55,687 bases of DNA from Streptomyces lichenis (lineage in GTDB: Bacteria; Actinomycetota; Actinomycetes; Streptomycetales; Streptomycetaceae): positions 1-55,687 of the forward strand of contig NZ_JALPTH010000038.1 of the NCBI RefSeq assembly GCF_023218175.1, given 5' to 3'. This document shows positions 45,673 through 54,199 of the stretch, piece after piece. Position 1 is the first letter of the stretch; every line of letters begins with the position of its first letter. Both the position numbers and the translations under genes were made by a program. The notes below the pieces were generated by a model. That model was not told where the DNA came from, did no database searches, and saw only the letters and a program-made list of their open reading frames with translations.

Positions 45673-48600
45673 GTCCCCGTCCCCTCCTCCGGCAGCCGCA
45701 GCCCGAACAGGGCCGCGTACAGCTCCAACCGCCCCCGCACCCACGCCTCGCCCTCCCCGACGGCCACCGCCGCGAACGCCAGCTCGGCGTCGGTCACCTT
45801 CCCTTCCAACGCGGGCAGCATCCCGTCCGCGTGCCGGGACAGCACGATGAGGTCCTGCCAGAGCGGGAGGACGTCGGTGGCGGCTGGGGCCTCGGGGGCG
45901 GGGAGAGCGGGCGGCGCGGCCTCGAACGGGAGGTACGGCTCGATGCGCCGCCAGGTGGTGGAGACAGGCTCCCCGAGTCGGGCGGCGACGCTGACCAGGT
46001 CGAGGGGGACGAGGGGGGAGCCGGGGTCGGAGACGCGGTACTCCGGGCTGACGGCGGTCTCGTCCCGTTCGTCGGGCTCCGTGGCTGGCAGAGCCGCCAG
46101 TTGCACTTCGGTCAGATCGGGGACGAGGGCACCTAGTTCGCGGAGGGGGGTGAGGCGGTCGAGGGCATGGCGCGGGGTGACGTTCTGGGATCGCGCGTAG
46201 CGGGTCAGACGAGCGGCGGTGAGGGGGGCCCAGACCGCCTTCTGCCGCCAAACAGGCTGCATCCACTGGGCGAGGAGCGCCGACCCCTGGGCGTCCTCCG
46301 GACGCAGATCGGCGAGGAGCGGTGGGAGTGACGGCACATCGACGCCGAGGGCCTCCGCTGTGGCGAGGGCCGTGGCCCAGACCTCGTCCAGCGGCAGACG
46401 CAGCGAAATGGCGGCCCCGAACAACCTGGCCGTCGTGGGAAGCCCGGGCACCGGCTCAAGGGAGCCGTTGGGCGGTCCATCCGAGAAAATGCGGTTCGCC
46501 GCCATCGACATGGAGGAGTAGCCGCGCAGCAAGGGAGCCGCCGTGGCCGGCAGGTCGAATCCGGCCGAACGCAGCAGCTCGACGGCATCCGCCAACTGGA
46601 TCCAGTCCATTTGGCTCGACTGTTGCGTGGCCACCAGCGCGGGCAGCCCGATGTGCCGATCGAGCCGTTGTTGCTGCTTCGCCAGGCCGCTCAGCACCAT
46701 CAGGACTTGCCGGTCGTTCCCGATGCGCCGACCGGCCTCGACCTCAAACACCCTGGTGTACTCCAGATTGAGTAACTCCGCCCAGTGCATGACCTCCTCC
46801 TCGGTGGAGCACGGGTCCATACCTCGCAGCAGGGCGAGATCGACCGTCACCCGCCAACGAAGGCCCGACGGTCTTCCGCCACTGCACCATACGGACGACG
46901 GCGCCAGCACGGACAGGAGGTCGTCCGGCAGCTGTGCCCACCGCTCAACCGAGGTGGCGCTCGGGGCGGTCCAGCCGAGCCAGTCGAAGGCGGCGAGCCG
47001 CCGCCGGAGGATCTCCGGCTCGGTATCCAGCCGCTGGGCGGTCCGCAGGAGGTCCCACAACTGTTCCACCGGCGGCCCGTTCCGGAACGCGAAGAGCGCG
47101 TCCACCTCGTCCGCGTCGCACACATGATCCCGATGGTGCGCGGGCGGTACGGGCACAGGTGCGGAGAGGAACGGCTGGTAGCGGGTCGCCGTGTCCAGCA
47201 ACGGCCCCAGGGGCATGCCCGTACTGTGTGACACAAAGGCGATGCCTCGAAGGTCATCGGGGGAGTACCGGCGGCCGTGCAACTGCCGGGACCCGAACCG
47301 ACGGCCCGACAGAATCGCCATGATCTCCGCGTCCCGCGCGTCGGGGCGCCACTCCAGGTCGCCGCCCGCCCGCAGCCCGGGCGGGGCCAGTCGCGGATGC
47401 TGCACGCGTAGGGCCCGAGCCGTCCGCAGCGTCGCACCGACGGTGCGGTCCTGGTGGAAAGCGGCCTGCACCACCGAGCGCCAATCATCCGTGGTCTCCA
47501 GCAGAGTGCTCGACCATGCCGGCGTGGGCACGGGATAGCCGGCCAGCGAGGTCTGGCTCGACCCGCCCGGTGTGCGCCTGGAGCGCGGCCGCCCCAGCGC
47601 CGCCCGTCGCCAGGGACGTATCCAGCGCAGACGGTCCTCGGTGGTCGGGAGGCTCTGGCGCCGCTCCTCAAGCCTCCCGTCCAGCCAGAAGCAGCCGACG
47701 ACGTCAAGCTCCCACTGCTCCTCGGCCGGCTCGGCAGGCCAGTTCGGTACGACGTGTTCCCCCCGCCACCCGACCCGCAACCCCTTGCCATACAACTCCG
47801 GCCAAATCCGCACGGCCGCAGCGAGCTCCTTCTCCTCCAGCTCCCACAACCAGTCCAGCCGCAGCCCCGGCCACGCCTCCAGAGCCGATGCACCCTCCTG
47901 CCACCGCTCCTCGACCCACCCCTCGTCATACGACTGCAACGTCTGCCGGTCCACGGTCAGCCGCCCCGCGTACGCACCCGTCAGATTGAGCACGTACCCG
48001 AAGGGTTTCCGGTCCGTCCGGATGCCGTCGCACAGGATGGCGCCCTCGCCGTCCACCCACCACAGCACCCCGGGCACCGCCTCCACCGACCAGTCGGCAT
48101 CCGCATCCACCCCCTCCGGCGCCTGCAACCCGGCCGCGACCCACTCGTGCGTACCGCCCACCCCGTCCCGCGCCGTCAGCGCGTACTCACTGACCAGCAC
48201 ATGCTCCCTCAGCACCGCCACACACGACACCGTCACCTCCTCCCGCAGATACAGCCGCACCCGCGTCCCGCCCTCCGGCAGGCCCACATCCACTCCCCGG
48301 ACCTCCCTGATCCGGAACAGGCTGCCGCTGCTTGCGATGTCCACCCGCAGGGCCTGCCGGGCCACCGAGCCGTCCGGCGCCACCGGCCGCGTCACCACGG
48401 TCATCTCGTCCGCCAGCATGAAGTAGCTGAACACCCCGATGCCGAACCGGCTGTTCGGGTACAGCCGCAGCTCGCGGTCATGGCGCAGCCAGGCCGCCTG
48501 CTCGTGCCGGAAGGAGCGGGAGTCCTCGAAGCGGCGGCCCGCCCGGGTGAAGGTGCTCTTCAGCAGCTCCACGTCCATGCCGACGCCGTTGTCCACGCAC

Positions 48601-50690
48601 TCCACATACCGCCCGCGCTCGTCCTCCCCCTGGGTGAAGGCGATGGCCCCCGTCCACTCGCTGGGGTGCCCGCCGCATCCACGCAGATAGCGCCAGCGCA
48701 TCCCCCGGTAGCGGCAGGCGTCCAGGGCGTTCTGGTACAGCTCCCGCAGCGCTAGCTCAGGCCGCCCGCCGTACAACTGCTCGCCCATCAGCAGCCGCCG
48801 CACCTCCGTCTGGGCCAGCTGGAATCGCAGCAGCGGAAGCTGGTACGCCTTCCCCTCACCCGACCCGGCCGGGCGCAGCCGGCGGGCGGTGACCCGGGCG
48901 GGCACCCCGGCCAGCAGCCCCGCCTCAGCGGCCGGCAGCCCCACCGCGTAGGCGCCCAGCCGGGCGGCCCGCTCGTCCGCCTCCTCCGCGACGGTCAGCA
49001 GCGCGGCGTGCAGCGCCATATGCGGGCAGACCGCGTCCAGGTGCAGCGCGCCGTCCTCGATGTCCCAGGCCGCCTCCCGCACCAGGTTGATGACGTCCTG
49101 CGGCAGAACGCGGTCGGTCACGGCCAGATGCTCCGCGACCACCTCCGGCAGGGTCCGTACGTCCAGGGCGAGTACAGCGGCCAGTCGCAGCAACTCGGCC
49201 AGTGGACGCAGCCGCAGCACCTGGTGGCCGCAGCCGTCCAGCGGGTAGCGGACCGGTGTCTCGGGCTCCTGATCACCGGCGGGCGGCGCGCCCAGGGTGA
49301 GGGCCGCGGCGAGTGCCGCCAGGTCCCCGGCCAGCTCTGCCGCCCGCCCGGACGTGCCGGTCGCACCGCCCAGCAGCGCCGTCGCCGGGCCGACCGCCTC
49401 CGACGGGGTGACGGGCACGTCGTCGATCTCGAACCGCTCGGCGATCCAGCGGTGCACCAGCCACAGCCGCACCCCGTCCCGCTCCTCCACGGTCCGCCCG
49501 TGCCGCTCGGACATCCGCTCCGCGACCTCGCGGTGGTGCTGGAGCACCTGCTCATAGAGCCTGCGCCACTCGTCGCCACCGAGCGGGCCGGTCTCGTCCG
49601 GATCGATGTCCACCGCCTCGCTCAGCCGCCGCGCCCACGCCGCCTCGTGCAGGAAGGGGCTGACGACCAGCGCCGCGGCCTCCACCGCCGTCAGCAGTGC
49701 CTCCTTCGGCAGCAGCAGCGGCAGCCGGTCGCGCAGCAGCCGCACCGGGAAGTCATCATCCGCCCAGGGGTCCGGCATCCGCTGCTGGGCCAGGTGGACC
49801 GTCCGCGCCGCCGCCTCCACCACCGGCCCGATCCGCTCCCGCAACCGGTCGGCCGCGTCCGCGTGTTCCGGGCGCACCCGGTCCCACACCGGACTGGCCG
49901 CCACCGCCTCCTGCCATGATTCCAGCAACCGCCGCCCCTCGCAGACCACGGTGGCCCGGGTCTCCGGCTCCAGGTCGCGGCCGTAGCGGGCCGCCGGGGT
50001 CTGGCGGTTGCCCGCCCTGCGCGCGAGGGCACCGGTGCGGACCCGGACCGCCTCGTACACCTCGTCCAGCGTCCGCGCGGGCGTCATATCACCGAAGGCA
50101 TACGCGAGCGCCGAGGTGAAGTGGCTGCCGGCCGGGCCGTAACCGCTACGCTCACCCGGGCCGCAGCCGGTCAGTACCGCGTACTGGCCGCTCGACCGGC
50201 CGTGGTCCACCCGGCTGCCGAAACCGTGCTCCGGGTCGGCCCCCGGTCCGACCCCTACCCCGTCAAGACAGGCGTCGATCAGCCAGATCACCGTCCGCGC
50301 CTGGCAGGCCGCCAGATACGGGCTGATGTCGGCGGGGAGCAGCGAGTCCCTGATGTACGGCAGGCCCCAGTCGCCGCCCTCGCCCTGCGGGGCACGGGCG
50401 TCGGCGGGCAGCAGATAGTCCGCCGTACCGATGCGCACCCCATGGCCGGTGAAGTGCAGCAGCAGGGTGCCGTCGGGCGGCATCGCCTCCGACAGTTCGT
50501 ACAGCCGCTGGGTGATCTCATTACGCGCGGGGTCGCGGAGGATCTCCACCTCATACCCCGAACTCCGCAGCGAGGCTCCGAAGCTGTGCAGATCGGCCGT
50601 CACCGGCTCGTCCAGCGGCTCCAGCACGCCGTCCGCCGCGGGCGCGTGGCCCACCCCGATCAGCAGCGCCCTGCGCACATCCCCCGCCAT
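45669..50690 (-). CDS. Caspase-like protease fused to an HSP90-type GHKL ATPase (putative conflict/immunity protein)
   Basis: A 1673-residue cytoplasmic multidomain protein. Residues about 1-240 form a caspase-like (C14) peptidase: LLIGVG at the start, catalytic His83 in LLLHFTGHGVRIG and Cys141 in WLIDACLDG. A helical region of about 370 residues follows. Residues about 615-1000 are an HSP90-like GHKL ATPase with N-box Glu650, Asn654 and Asp657 (LRELYQNALDAC), G1 DNGVGM (Asp700), and G2 SRFGIGVFSYF near 747-757. The last 650 residues are helical modules with recurring LxPLxxLG-like patterns. ATG 50690 follows GGGAGGCGG; ATG 50708 is less likely. Such fusions are known from predicted NTP-driven bacterial conflict systems; defence or cell death is inferred. 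Confidence 0.88.
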   Translation of the reverse strand: MAGDVRRALLIGVGHAPAADGVLEPLDEPVTADLHSFGASLRSSGYEVEILRDPARNEITQRLYELSEAMPPDGTLLLHFTGHGVRIGTADYLLPADARAPQGEGGDWGLPYIRDSLLPADISPYLAACQARTVIWLIDACLDGVGVGPGADPEHGFGSRVDHGRSSGQYAVLTGCGPGERSGYGPAGSHFTSALAYAFGDMTPARTLDEVYEAVRVRTGALARRAGNRQTPAARYGRDLEPETRATVVCEGRRLLESWQEAVAASPVWDRVRPEHADAADRLRERIGPVVEAAARTVHLAQQRMPDPWADDDFPVRLLRDRLPLLLPKEALLTAVEAAALVVSPFLHEAAWARRLSEAVDIDPDETGPLGGDEWRRLYEQVLQHHREVAERMSERHGRTVEERDGVRLWLVHRWIAERFEIDDVPVTPSEAVGPATALLGGATGTSGRAAELAGDLAALAAALTLGAPPAGDQEPETPVRYPLDGCGHQVLRLRPLAELLRLAAVLALDVRTLPEVVAEHLAVTDRVLPQDVINLVREAAWDIEDGALHLDAVCPHMALHAALLTVAEEADERAARLGAYAVGLPAAEAGLLAGVPARVTARRLRPAGSGEGKAYQLPLLRFQLAQTEVRRLLMGEQLYGGRPELALRELYQNALDACRYRGMRWRYLRGCGGHPSEWTGAIAFTQGEDERGRYVECVDNGVGMDVELLKSTFTRAGRRFEDSRSFRHEQAAWLRHDRELRLYPNSRFGIGVFSYFMLADEMTVVTRPVAPDGSVARQALRVDIASSGSLFRIREVRGVDVGLPEGGTRVRLYLREEVTVSCVAVLREHVLVSEYALTARDGVGGTHEWVAAGLQAPEGVDADADWSVEAVPGVLWWVDGEGAILCDGIRTDRKPFGYVLNLTGAYAGRLTVDRQTLQSYDEGWVEERWQEGASALEAWPGLRLDWLWELEEKELAAAVRIWPELYGKGLRVGWRGEHVVPNWPAEPAEEQWELDVVGCFWLDGRLEERRQSLPTTEDRLRWIRPWRRAALGRPRSRRTPGGSSQTSLAGYPVPTPAWSSTLLETTDDWRSVVQAAFHQDRTVGATLRTARALRVQHPRLAPPGLRAGGDLEWRPDARDAEIMAILSGRRFGSRQLHGRRYSPDDLRGIAFVSHSTGMPLGPLLDTATRYQPFLSAPVPVPPAHHRDHVCDADEVDALFAFRNGPPVEQLWDLLRTAQRLDTEPEILRRRLAAFDWLGWTAPSATSVERWAQLPDDLLSVLAPSSVWCSGGRPSGLRWRVTVDLALLRGMDPCSTEEEVMHWAELLNLEYTRVFEVEAGRRIGNDRQVLMVLSGLAKQQQRLDRHIGLPALVATQQSSQMDWIQLADAVELLRSAGFDLPATAAPLLRGYSSMSMAANRIFSDGPPNGSLEPVPGLPTTARLFGAAISLRLPLDEVWATALATAEALGVDVPSLPPLLADLRPEDAQGSALLAQWMQPVWRQKAVWAPLTAARLTRYARSQNVTPRHALDRLTPLRELGALVPDLTEVQLAALPATEPDERDETAVSPEYRVSDPGSPLVPLDLVSVAARLGEPVSTTWRRIEPYLPFEAAPPALPAPEAPAATDVLPLWQDLIVLSRHADGMLPALEGKVTDAELAFAAVAVGEGEAWVRGRLELYAALFGLRLPEEGTGT

Positions 50691-50741
50691 ACCGCCTCCC
50701 GCGGCCATGCTGCCACCGAAAGCGATCCCGGAGGGCGAAGA

Positions 50742-51344
50742 TCAGACAATGTGCGGAGCAGCCGGGGTAGGCGGCAAGGGCAGCGGCAGCCCCGGCAGCC
50801 CGTCGATGCTGCTGGCGATGTGCTCCTTCTTCTCGAAGTACCGGCTCAGCGAGTCGTCGTCCTCCCGGGCGAACCGCCTGGCGTGCAGGTCCCGGTCCTG
50901 CTCGTACGCCATGAACGGCACCGCGTACCCGCAGCTGTCCCGCACCAGTTCGGCCGTTACCACGATGATCGCCCGCAGTCCGTGCTGCTCGGGATCCACC
51001 CCGTCGAACCGGGCCAGCAACTCCGGGAAGCGGGGGTCGTCGCGGAAGACCGGCTCGCCCCGGCCGTGCACCCGCACGATGTTGGGCGGTCCCTGGAAGG
51101 CGCACCACATCAGGGTGATCCGGCCGTTCTCCCGCAGATGGGCCACCGTCTCGGAGTGGGAGCCGGCGAAGTCCAGGTAAGCGACGGTCAGTTCGTCCAG
51201 CACGGCGAACGAGCCGGTGACGCCCTTGGGGGAGAGGTTCACCGTGCCGTCGCCGGCGAGCGGCGCGGTCGCGGTGAAGAACACCGGCTGGGCCTCGATG
51301 AACTCCCGCAGCCAGCCGTCGATACGTTCATATGTCTTTCCCAT
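50742..51344 (-). CDS. Pyridoxamine 5'-phosphate oxidase-fold flavoenzyme/F420-type protein
   Basis: A 200-residue PNPOx-like split-barrel protein. Typical segments are FFTATAPLAGDGTVNLSPKG, DFAGSHSETVAHLRENGRIT and NIVRVHGRGEPVFRDDPRF. Members bind FMN, F420 or haem; the cofactor cannot be fixed from sequence. The start at 51344 is an ATG with GGGGAGAAAA upstream. It lies just upstream of the caspase-HSP90 gene on the same strand, 51 bp apart, and could be co-transcribed. Confidence 0.87.
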   Translation of the reverse strand: MGKTYERIDGWLREFIEAQPVFFTATAPLAGDGTVNLSPKGVTGSFAVLDELTVAYLDFAGSHSETVAHLRENGRITLMWCAFQGPPNIVRVHGRGEPVFRDDPRFPELLARFDGVDPEQHGLRAIIVVTAELVRDSCGYAVPFMAYEQDRDLHARRFAREDDDSLSRYFEKKEHIASSIDGLPGLPLPLPPTPAAPHIV

Positions 51345-51399
51345 GTGCCCAATTTTCTCCCCTCCGCCCAGCCGCCATCCAGCCCGGCGCACCCGACAG

Positions 51400-52707
51400 C
51401 TACCCGTGCTCGCGGAGCACCCGCGCCGCCCGCTCCCGCAGCCGAGGCAGCGGGTCGTCCGCCAGCCGCAGGGCGGCGGCCCGGCAGGCGTCGGGCCGGC
51501 CCTGCGCCAGCAGCAACCGGAAGGCGGACTGCCGCACCTGGCGGGGGAGCGCGGGGTCGACCCGGCCCAGCAGCCAGTCCGGGTCCAGCCGGGAGGCGTA
51601 CGGGAGCAGCGCCCGCGCCGCCTCCCGGACGACCCCGGCCGCCGGGTCGTCCAGCGGTGCCCGCAGCCGCTCGACCTCGCCGCCCGTCGCGTCCAGCAGC
51701 CGCAGCCCGGCGACCGCCCGGGCCCGTACCCCCGCCAGCGGATGGCCGAGCAGCGACCGCAGCAGCTCCGCGTCCCGCCGCTCCCCGCACTCCGCCAGCC
51801 CGAGCGGCGCCATCGGCCGTACCCCGACTCCGGCGGCGCACCACTCCCGGTAGCGGAGGACGGGCTCCGCGCCCCCGGAGCGCAGCACATACCGTGCGCA
51901 GGCGCGCACCAACCCGGAGCGGTCCGGCAGATACGGCTCCGCCTCCGCCGCCCGGCCCGCCCGGCACAGCGCGGTCACCCCGGCCGACCGCACCATGGGC
52001 ACCCGGCAGGCGAGCAGCGGCCTCAGCACCTCCCCGGGGGCCCCCTCGTCCATCACCGCCAGTGCCGCGTCCGCGCACAGGGTCCGTACGACCTGGTCCG
52101 GGTGCTCGGCGGCGGTACGGGCGAACTCCGCCGGGCCGAGCAGCCGGCGCTCGGCGACCAGCCGCCAGCCGAACCGCCGCACCACCCGGTCCTCGCTCAC
52201 CAGCAGCGGCGCCAGCTCCTCGTAGGGGGCGGAGCGCAGCCGTTCCACCACCGCGTCCCGGACGTACACCCCCCGCTGGCCCCGCGCCATCCGCAGCGCC
52301 AGCGGCCCGAGCGCGGATACCGCCTCCGCTGCCAATCCGTTCTCCAACAGCCCCGCGAACAGCTCCCGGGCTCGTGCCCGCACCGGCGGTGCCCAGTCGG
52401 CGCACCGGATCACCAGTAGCGGCAGCAGCCGGCGGTCCCGCACGGCGTGCGGCAGCGCGGCCTCGCGGACCCGACCATCGTGGTGGCAGAGCAACAGCGC
52501 GGGGTGCTCGGGCGGGGTGGCGGGGGTGGTGGGCTCGGCCCGGCCCCGGCGCCACCAGAGCCGGCCCCGGTCCGCCGGCGGCTCCTCCCATCGCCGCCAG
52601 CGCACCTCGGCATTGAGCGCGATCCAGCCCTCCGCGTCTCCGACGTCCGGCAGACGGCCGTCGATGAGCGGTTCGGCAGGAGGCACGGTGAGAAATCGGC
52701 CGGTCAT
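51400..52707 (-). CDS. HEAT-repeat protein
   Basis: A 435-residue protein made of about ten helical HEAT-type repeats, with many short LxPLLxxxDPxVRRxAxxAL-like units such as LVSEDRVVRRFGWRLVAERR, PLLACRVPMVRSAGVTALCR and LRAPLDDPAAGVVREAARAL. It has no recognised catalytic motif and probably mediates protein-protein contacts. The ATG at 52707 has a poor ribosome site; the frame is open to 52815 but that overlaps the argG promoter. It is the first gene of the minus-strand island between argR and argG. Confidence 0.8.
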   Translation of the reverse strand: MTGRFLTVPPAEPLIDGRLPDVGDAEGWIALNAEVRWRRWEEPPADRGRLWWRRGRAEPTTPATPPEHPALLLCHHDGRVREAALPHAVRDRRLLPLLVIRCADWAPPVRARARELFAGLLENGLAAEAVSALGPLALRMARGQRGVYVRDAVVERLRSAPYEELAPLLVSEDRVVRRFGWRLVAERRLLGPAEFARTAAEHPDQVVRTLCADAALAVMDEGAPGEVLRPLLACRVPMVRSAGVTALCRAGRAAEAEPYLPDRSGLVRACARYVLRSGGAEPVLRYREWCAAGVGVRPMAPLGLAECGERRDAELLRSLLGHPLAGVRARAVAGLRLLDATGGEVERLRAPLDDPAAGVVREAARALLPYASRLDPDWLLGRVDPALPRQVRQSAFRLLLAQGRPDACRAAALRLADDPLPRLRERAARVLREHG

Positions 52708-52808
52708 GCAGGAAGGCCAGCCGTGCGGCGTCGCCGACCGCGCCCCGGTTTCCCGGCCCTGACCAGCCTGTTCGGTGCTCAACCGATCCACACCCCTCCC
52801 CATCCCCT

Positions 52809-52860
52809 TTGACAAACCATACGGAGGTCTGCATAGTTATACCCAACAGCGCATGCAATT
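52809..52860 (+). promoter_or_regulatory. argG promoter with candidate ARG boxes
   Basis: -35 TTGACA (52809-52814), 17-bp spacer, -10 CATAGT (52832-52837). CTGCATAGTTATA overlaps the -10 and GCATGCAATTC (52851-52861) follows the start site; both resemble the TTGCATAAAAGTA at argC. Repression by ArgR is expected. Confidence 0.7.
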
Positions 52861-52875
52861 CGTAAGGAGCAAGCC

Positions 52876-54069
52876 GTGACCGAGCGCGTCGTACTCGCCT
52901 ACTCGGGCGGACTGGACACCTCCGTCGCCATCGGCTGGATCGCCGAGGAGACGGGCGCCGAGGTCGTCGCCGTCGCCGTGGACGTCGGCCAGGGTGGCGA
53001 GGACCTGGACGTCATCCGCAAGCGCGCGCTCGCCTGCGGTGCGGTGGAGGCCGAGGTCGCGGACGCCCGGGACGAGTTCGCCGAGGAGTACTGCCTCCCG
53101 GCGATCAAGGCCAACGCGCTCTACATGGACCGCTATCCGCTGGTCTCGGCGCTCTCCCGGCCCGCCATCGTCAAGCACCTGGTCGCCGCCGCGCACAAGC
53201 ACGGCGCCACCACCGTCGCCCACGGCTGCACCGGCAAGGGCAACGACCAGGTGCGGTTCGAGGCCGGCATCCAGGCCCTCGGCCCCGACCTGCGGTGCAT
53301 CGCGCCGGTCCGGGACTACGCGATGACCCGGGACAAGGCCATCGCCTTCGCCGAGAAGGCCGGACTGCCCATCGCCACCAGCAAGAAGTCCCCGTACTCC
53401 ATCGACCAGAACGTCTTCGGCCGGGCCGTCGAGACCGGCTTCCTGGAGGACATCTGGAACGCGCCGATCGAGGACGTCTACGAGTACACCGCCAACCCGG
53501 CCACCCCGCGCGAGCCCGACGAGGTCGTGATCACCTTCCGGGCGGGCGTCCCGGTGGCGATCGACGGCACGCCCGTCACCGTCCTCCAGGCCATCCAGCA
53601 GCTCAACGAGCGCGCGGGAGCCCAGGGCGTCGGGCGGATCGACATGGTCGAGGACCGGCTCGTCGGCATCAAGTCCCGGGAGGTGTACGAGGCGCCCGGC
53701 GCCCTCGCGCTGATCACCGCCCACCAGGAGCTGGAGAACGTCACCGTCGAGCGCGAGCTGGCCCGCTACAAGCGGCAGGTCGAGCAGCGCTGGGGCGAGC
53801 TGGTCTACGACGGCCTCTGGTTCTCCCCGCTGAAGCGCGCCCTGGACGGCTTCGTCAACGAAGCCAGCCAGCACGTCTCCGGCGACATCCGGATGACCCT
53901 GCACGGCGGCCGCGCGGTGGTCACCGGCCGCCGGTCCGAGGAGTCGCTGTACGACTTCAACCTCGCCACCTACGACTCCGGCGACACCTTCGACCAGTCC
54001 AAGGCACAGGGCTTCATCGACATCTTCGCCCTCTCCTCGAAGATCGCCGCCAAGCGCGACCTGGCCTGA
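52876..54069 (+). CDS. argG: Argininosuccinate synthase
   Basis: A 397-residue enzyme joining citrulline and aspartate with ATP. The PP-loop is AYSGGLDTSVAIGW near the N-terminus; HGCTGKGNDQVRFE and SPYSIDQNVFGRAVETG are conserved substrate-binding segments. GTG start after AAGGAG. It is followed by argH after 130 bp. Confidence 0.97.
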   Translation: MTERVVLAYSGGLDTSVAIGWIAEETGAEVVAVAVDVGQGGEDLDVIRKRALACGAVEAEVADARDEFAEEYCLPAIKANALYMDRYPLVSALSRPAIVKHLVAAAHKHGATTVAHGCTGKGNDQVRFEAGIQALGPDLRCIAPVRDYAMTRDKAIAFAEKAGLPIATSKKSPYSIDQNVFGRAVETGFLEDIWNAPIEDVYEYTANPATPREPDEVVITFRAGVPVAIDGTPVTVLQAIQQLNERAGAQGVGRIDMVEDRLVGIKSREVYEAPGALALITAHQELENVTVERELARYKRQVEQRWGELVYDGLWFSPLKRALDGFVNEASQHVSGDIRMTLHGGRAVVTGRRSEESLYDFNLATYDSGDTFDQSKAQGFIDIFALSSKIAAKRDLA

Positions 54070-54199
54070 CGGCCGTCCCGGCCGTCCTGGCCGGGCCGGG
54101 CACGGGCGTGACCCGGCCCCCGCCCCGCTCGTTCGACAACCGCCATCACCACCACGACCACCGCCGCACCACGCGTACCACCGATGAGGAGCAACAGCA
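54070..54199 (+). other. argG-argH intergenic spacer
   Basis: 130 bp without a terminator. It holds a CCACCACCACGACCACCGCC-like run (CAC-rich, 54141-54175) and the argH ribosome site GAGGAGCAACA. Confidence 0.6.

Noticed and set aside
54141..54175. CAC-rich run between argG and argH as a repeat element or His-rich leader peptide
   Set aside because: Too short and irregular, with no start codon and ribosome site in the right frame.
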